Shown here: in pieces, positions 62,301-64,000 of the stretch | Numbering within the stretch: position 1 is the stretch's first letter | Layout of the letters: every line of letters begins with the position of its first letter | Source of the DNA: Norana najaformis | Lineage: Eukaryota; Annelida; Clitellata; Crassiclitellata; Hormogastridae | Direction of reading: 5' to 3' | Assembly (NCBI GenBank): GCA_964023275.1 | Contig: OZ029919.1 | Location: 449,501 to 513,500, forward strand | Length of the DNA: 64,000 nt | The notes under the pieces: generated by a model | Databases searched by the model: none | The model's input: the letters and a program-made list of their open reading frames with translations, nothing else | What the model was told of the DNA's origin: nothing | Made by a program: the position numbers and the translations under genes

Positions 62301-63556
62301 CCAACACTAGTTCCTGAGGCTGAAGCCAAAACACAAACAAAGAACGAATGAACGAATCATTGGGTTGATCACCTGAATGATCAATCAACCAATCAGCCAG
62401 CCAGCCAGCCAATCAACCAGCCATTCAATCAAGTGTCATGTTAGGTCATGTGTTCTGCACTCTAAACATCTACCATCTACTGCCAACAGCATCGTTTAAG
62501 TCTAAGTTTGAATTTTCTACATACATGCATACATAGATCAGTGCATTCTTTAAAGCCCTTAATAGGCACAAGAGATCACCACCTTCTTCTTTCTTTCCTG
62601 ACTGCGCGTCTGAACTCGGGGTCAGGGCAATCACTGCAGTTGCCACCCCATTTCCTGGCTGAAAAGTCCTCAGACGCAGTGTGCCCAGTTCCCCTGTGGC
62701 CTTTGACCCCGTCTCTTCCTTCTTCTGTAGCACCACGCGACCTCTGACGGAAGTGGCCGTCGTCTGTGACTCCTTTCACAAAAGAGCCAATCAGAATACA
62801 AGTAAGCAGATTAGAGTAGATTAAACTTCAAATTGGGGCTTTTGGTTTAAAAAAACTGAACTGTAACTAATCGTGGTTTTGAAAATCACACCCGATTCCC
62901 CAGTCATTATTCAAACGGGTCATCTGACTGTCTTTCCCTGGTCATATCTGAAACACTGTCCCAAGTGAACGGGCATCTTGGTTGTTGGACCTAGATTTTG
63001 GAACTCCTTTCCTGCATCTGTTTGTTCTGATCAGTTGCTTGTGTCATTTCATCCTACACTTAAGACTTACTTTTTCAGTTGGTTTATGCATCATAGGCTG
63101 CTTCTCTGTCTCAGCTGACTGAGATTCTCGACACTGACCTGACTACGGTTTGGTTGGTGCACCATAATAATAAACAGCATGAAAGATTAGATTAAACAAT
63201 AAAAGAGATTAGATTAGATTACCAGTAAATATTAAAAAAGATTAGATTAAACAACATGAAACAGACCAGATGACGAGTGCATTCTCTGCTTACGAGAGGT
63301 TACCAGAGAGTATATAAGAAGAAATGGTATCAGATTAGAATCAGATTAGAATAGAATAATCGAGATCAGATGGCAGATTAGATGAAGGTAAAAGCCATAC
63401 GTCGACTGTAAAGACATCCATAAAAATCTTGGAGTTCTTTTCCGAATTAGTCCAAATCCAGTAGAACTGAGCTCCATCCGACAACAGATTCACTGTAATC
63501 GTCACAGAGCCAGCACCCAACAGGAACTCAGCTGGTTTCACGACAGTCGCCACCAA
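26230..63556 (-). CDS. HECTD4: Giant HECT-domain E3 ubiquitin ligase, HECTD4-like (3' part of gene)
   Basis: Probable E3 ligase transferring ubiquitin through a HECT cysteine thioester. I read 61 minus-strand exons. 5' to 3', by low-high coordinate, the first half is 63401-63556, 62583-62763, 62158-62319, 61519-61632, 60986-61135, 60347-60600, 59645-59712, 58765-58934, 58494-58602, 58195-58315, 57595-57846, 56955-57176, 56476-56561, 55792-55990, 55502-55621, 55137-55241, 54416-54579, 53814-54122, 53499-53685, 52853-52957, 52555-52643, 51719-51908, 50975-51063, 50682-50874, 49883-50049, 48933-49079, 48403-48593, 47860-48016, 47333-47407 and 46844-47037. The second half is 46226-46400, 45370-45448, 44651-44847, 43749-43884, 43455-43625, 42731-42901, 42190-42368, 41471-41586, 40818-40921, 40335-40496, 39870-40018, 39089-39332, 38695-38956, 37944-38213, 37327-37595, 36958-37124, 36011-36431, 35654-35784, 33277-35223, 32582-32662, 31800-31896, 31265-31398, 30878-31068, 30228-30506, 29638-29793, 29154-29326, 28592-28744, 27986-28104, 27367-27562, 26723-26942 and 26230-26369. 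Phases close throughout (12,015 nt, about 4,004 residues). The N-terminus is outside the window. Less certain borders are the donors of 51719, 62583, 46844 and 31800. The HECTD4 name is from recall of the C-terminus and SPRY region. Confidence 0.9.
26560..26640 (-). repeat. Dispersed repeat B (GCATTATGATAA type), fragment
   Basis: The complement of a short recurring motif in which a CGACTGATGCC-like block is followed by GCATTATGATAA. Relatives are at 27725-27785, 35326-35375, 36850-36930, 44325-44400, 47675-47755, 58400-58462 and 59083-59145 (plus), and 48138-48225 (minus). Several plus copies continue as CGGCGCTATAGAAGT and end in (GATTA)n. Probably the 3' end of a mobile element. Confidence 0.6.
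27089..27230 (+). mobile_element. tRNA-derived SINE (family A)
   Basis: Good A-box region (GGTAGAGCGCTTGGCTTGTAAC) and B box (GGGTTCGAGCC) spaced about 25 bases apart, as in tRNA-headed SINEs. The body is shorter than in the 39619 copy. It lies antisense in an intron of the HECT gene. Confidence 0.75.
28865..29100 (-). mobile_element. SINE family A copy split by an inserted small TIR element (28901-29043)
   Basis: The minus strand of 29044-29100 and 28865-28900 together reads as a SINE head: a GCCGAGTTG...GCTTGGCTTGT A-box part, then GGAGAGTATGAGTTTGAGCC. Between them lie 143 bases with short inverted ends (CAGTGGCAGA at 28901, and TCCGCCACTG ending at 29043, whose complement is CAGTGGCGGA). 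CTCCG occurs on both flanks, consistent with a target duplication inside the SINE. This suggests a MITE-like DNA element nested in a SINE. Confidence 0.6.
29887..30045. repeat. 53-bp tandem repeat, about three copies
   Basis: Units starting CCAAATGAACAACCTC recur at 29887, 29940 and 29993 (period 53). The first two copies are nearly identical and the third is more diverged. It lies in the intron upstream of the HECT exon 29638-29793. Confidence 0.9.
30574..30628 (-). mobile_element. SINE family A head, truncated
   Basis: Complement of GGGGCACGATAGCCGATCGG followed by GCTCGGCTTGTAA, i.e. the A-box end only. It stops against an ATT microsatellite. It lies about 70 bases upstream of the acceptor of the HECT exon 30228-30506. 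Confidence 0.55.
33277..35223 (-). other. Exceptionally long internal exon of the HECTD4-like gene
   Basis: A single 1,947-nt exon, phase 2 in and phase 2 out, where the gene's other exons run 68-421 nt. It starts YMSLYKGPWGRVFVYRGHRIKK-like after the KAIKKD junction. It then encodes a structured region (LRIIELLTGYLSRT, LAQTLRLVYQSEIG, LQLEVCRLYEEEAKLRQAE), followed by a Ser/Lys/Arg-rich segment with KRKKIKAKRERGS (nuclear-localisation-like) and many SP sites. It ends in a folded stretch (YGVQKIADKEE). The reading frame continues past the donor into ATT microsatellite, which is not coding. Confidence 0.85.
36850..36930 (+). repeat. Dispersed repeat B copy
   Basis: GACCATCGATCAATGACCTG, TATTGTGAAAAAGGCGCTAC, AGAAGTCATTA, ending TTTGATTAGATTAG. 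It ends only about 30 bases before the HECT exon at 36958 on the plus strand, i.e. just inside the intron downstream of that exon's donor on the minus strand. Confidence 0.6.
37621..37712. repeat. (GACA)/(GAGA) microsatellite
   Basis: Imperfect GACAGACA and GAGAGA units just upstream (minus sense) of the acceptor of the HECT exon 37327-37595. On the sense strand it is C/T-rich and supplies extra polypyrimidine sequence before the acceptor. Confidence 0.9.
39344..39437. repeat. 28-bp tandem repeat next to an acceptor
   Basis: AAACGATAAACACTCAA recurs at 39344, 39372 and 39400, with a partial copy at 39428 (period 28). It begins 11 bases from the acceptor of the SPRY exon 39089-39332, so on the minus strand the repeat makes up the branch-point and pyrimidine region of that intron. 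Confidence 0.9.
39619..39808 (+). mobile_element. tRNA-derived SINE (family A), best-preserved copy
   Basis: Head GGACACGGAAGCCGATTGGA, AAAGCGCTCGGCTTGTAAC and B box ATTCGAGCC. The body is GTATAGGGACCTTGAGCAAG, CCTTCACTCACAACTGCTTC and CAGATTTACTGACTGTGCAC; the tail is AATAAATGCAATTATTATAA. It is nearly full-length and matches the minus copy at 50453-50626 over its whole length. Confidence 0.8.
41034..41292 (+). mobile_element. Second tRNA-headed SINE family
   Basis: GCGGCACGGTGGTCAATTGG, then GGTAACACG, and a B box GCGGGTTCAACTCC about 40 bases later look like a tRNA-derived head different from family A. The 3' half (CCAAAAGAAAAGGAAATGAG, TGCATCCC, GGGATATGGGATAC) recurs in diverged form at about 3241-3352 in the insulin receptor intron. 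It lies antisense in a HECT gene intron. Confidence 0.65.
43345..43440. repeat. 22-bp tandem repeat
   Basis: AGCTGTTAATATAATTAG units recur about four times. The array ends about 15 bases before the low end of the HECT exon 43455-43625, so it lies immediately inside the intron following that exon's donor. Confidence 0.85.
43983..44226 (+). repeat. Dispersed repeat C, HECT gene intron copy
   Basis: Same orientation as the cyclin B intron copy (12966-13222) and clearly alignable end to end: AGCGACCGTATGGCC, TGAGATCCTTCACCACCGCT, GAATGGGCACCACGCCATTT, CTCAGAGGCGCCTTG, ATGTAGCTAACCAGG. Confidence 0.85.
46440..46690. repeat. C/T-rich low-complexity tract
   Basis: About 250 bases of CTCCTC/TTCATC-type sequence, so the minus (sense) strand is purine-rich. 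It lies in the intron after HECT exon 46844-47037. A long Leu/Phe/Ser frame on the plus strand across it is a compositional artefact. Confidence 0.9.
47140..47292. repeat. (ATC/TTC)n low-complexity tract
   Basis: Imperfect trinucleotide array between HECT exons 47333-47407 and 46844-47037. In the minus sense it reads as an Asp/Glu-rich frame, but splice phases join the flanking exons without it. Confidence 0.9.
47675..47755 (+). repeat. Dispersed repeat B copy with GATTA tail
   Basis: GACCGTCGGATGATGCCTCA, GCATTATGATAACGGCGCTA, TAGAAGTTCCCAGATTAGAT. One of the best-matching copies; it is almost identical in its central 25 bases to 58400-58462. Confidence 0.7.
48813..48968 (-). repeat. 38-bp tandem repeat containing a splice donor, four copies
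   Basis: ACTTACCTGG begins units at 48813, 48851, 48889 and 48927 (period 38). The fourth unit overlaps the 3' end of the HECT exon 48933-49079 and its true donor; the other three carry the same AG|GTAAGT on the minus strand downstream in the intron. The repeat thus duplicates the last exonic bases plus the donor. Confidence 0.92.
49633..49807. repeat. 25-bp minisatellite, seven exact-looking copies
   Basis: Unit CCAATGAAACCTTCCATAGC plus AAATA, repeated seven times without visible variation, 75 bases downstream (minus sense) of the HECT exon 49883-50049. Because 25 is not a multiple of three, all three minus frames stay open and give a false repeat protein. Confidence 0.95.
50453..50626 (-). 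mobile_element. tRNA-derived SINE (family A), reverse copy
   Basis: Complement of the 39619-39808 element: it reads GGGGCACGGTAGCCGATTGG, then AGAGTGCTCGGCTTGTAACA, and ends in the GACCTTGTGCATGTAATAAA tail. It is in the sense orientation of the host HECT gene. Confidence 0.8.
51589..51672 (+). mobile_element. SINE family A, 3' half
   Basis: GAGCAAGTCCTTCACTCAC, then AGATAGTGGCACTTAATAAA and CACAGAAATAATAATAATC, matching the 3' half of the 19246 copy. Head missing. Confidence 0.6.
52118..52260 (+). repeat. Dispersed repeat F, copy 1
   Basis: GTAAGTAATGCATTTGTTAA, GAGTCACAGCCGTCAAACAA, GGTCTTAAGCCGCTTTATGA. Near-identical layout at 54622-54771. Shorter pieces occur at about 29395-29450 and, reversed, at about 61815-61860. 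Confidence 0.75.
54622..54771 (+). repeat. Dispersed repeat F, copy 2
   Basis: Second copy of the 52118 element, same orientation, in another HECT gene intron. It begins in GTAAGTAAGTAA, which resembles repeated splice donor sequence but lies on the strand opposite to the gene. Confidence 0.75.
55137..55990 (-). other. CUB-like beta-sandwich exons of the HECTD4-like gene
   Basis: Three successive exons encode SIESVHPVRDNYRFRETVHI, PGAKCLFLRFDPRCATQYDY, DKLMLFAGPNTG, GEYGGNTFGYGSRSVLGSGW and FSFEMRSGREHNTPDKALWG. The run of a conserved cysteine with alternating hydrophobic strands and D-Y-D resembles CUB-like modules. These are among the most conserved-looking segments of the whole gene. The domain name is inferred. 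Confidence 0.6.
57595..57846 (-). other. HECT gene exon with acidic and glutamine tracts
   Basis: 84-codon exon reading SYLLALQTSILKQLILRD, then DDDAEEEPRNPQQQQQPIQ, and ending in a helical segment LQSLTLSLSSKIFAAATQ. The short poly-Gln lies in an otherwise folded region and probably marks a flexible loop. Confidence 0.8.
58400..58462 (+). repeat. Dispersed repeat B copy with GATTA tail
   Basis: GACCATCGATTGATGTCTTG, GGCGTTATGATAACGGCGCT, ATAGAAGTCATTAGATTAGA. It ends about 30 bases before the HECT exon at 58494 on the plus strand. Confidence 0.7.
59310..59359. repeat. (GCCT)n microsatellite
   Basis: About a dozen TGCC units with one TGTC interruption, in the intron between HECT exons 59645-59712 and 58765-58934. 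Confidence 0.95.
59920..60172 (-). repeat. Dispersed repeat C, reverse copy in HECT gene
   Basis: Complement of the 12966 element: it carries GCGCCTCTGTGCTCAAGGAT, GGGCAGTGGTGGTGAAAGCT and GGCCATACGGTCGCTATAGA, and ends at TACATTTAT. Full-length. Confidence 0.8.
62955..63110 (+). mobile_element. Possible LINE ORF2 tail fragment
   Basis: The plus strand reads RFWNSFPASVCSDQL, then HPTLKTYFF, in one frame. This resembles the (G/A)P-x-LWNSLP...LK-x-(H/Y)LF ending of LINE reverse transcriptase proteins and matches the logic of the fragment at 8965-9295. Only the last 50 or so residues are present, with a GATTA-rich tail further downstream. Confidence 0.4.
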
Positions 63557-64000
63557 CTGACAAACACAATTCACCAATTTTCAACAAATTTTAAAGTAAA
63601 CAATGAACAAATATTCTTCACAAAAGTACCAGGCAGCAAAACTAAAACTGGATTGTGCTTGGCATTCGTCAGCTGTTCAAAACAGTTTCAGAAAATCAGT
63701 TTCTTTAGGCCAACATAACATATTTGATGAAGATGACTACTGATAATCGCTCAAATGGTTAAGAACTCGCAAAATAAATAATAGAAAAAATTTCACAAAT
63801 CTAATAATAAAGCTCACACAAATACAAAATTAAACGCTAACAAAAATAACATATATAAATAATAAAAAATAGAAAAATTTCACGAAGCTAATTATAAAAC
63901 TTACTTAAATGCGAAATTAAATGCTAAGCTGGAAAATGCAAATTAAACAAACTGATCAATAAATAACGCTGAACAAACACGGCAAATTCAAAATCTTCAG
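63557..64000. other. AT-rich intron 5' of the first readable HECT exon
   Basis: 444 bases, strongly A/T-rich, with no exon or named repeat recognised. Because the exon at 63401-63556 begins in phase 0 after a TTTGTCAG acceptor, the gene continues to the right of the window. Confidence 0.5.

Overview
The window is a piece of an intron-rich animal nuclear genome, most likely an invertebrate. The evidence is spliced genes with GT-AG introns, four metazoan gene families in a row, tRNA-derived SINEs, decayed non-LTR retrotransposon pieces and many microsatellites. The phylum cannot be settled from the sequence. There is no sign of bacterial, plasmid or phage DNA, and no CRISPR array.

Layout. Bases 94-4760 (+) hold the 3' end of an insulin/IGF receptor-like tyrosine kinase gene: transmembrane exon, NPxY juxtamembrane segment, complete kinase domain and an acidic C-terminal tail. 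Bases 4761-12421 are its 3' UTR plus intergenic DNA with two decayed retrotransposon fragments. Bases 12482-16527 (+) are a B-type cyclin gene with a destruction box and a full cyclin core. Bases 18321-23695 (-) are a complete nine-exon SMARCB1/SNF5 gene, convergent with the cyclin gene. Bases 26230-63556 (-) are the 3' two-thirds or more of a giant HECT ubiquitin-ligase gene, best matched to HECTD4. I could chain 61 exons, and every phase closes to give about 4,004 codons before the stop. Its 5' end lies beyond the right edge.

Functionally these are housekeeping or signalling genes: growth-factor signalling, mitotic CDK1 control, SWI/SNF chromatin remodelling and ubiquitin transfer. Nothing shows that they act as one system, and the neighbourhood looks like ordinary gene order. 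All gene names rest on recalled protein family sequence, not on a search.

The non-coding part holds most of the curiosities. One exon's splice donor is tandemly repeated four times at a 38-bp period. At least two introns appear to use GC donors. A small TIR element has inserted into a SINE, and several short dispersed repeat families are shared between the introns of different genes. I did not find an undescribed biological system.
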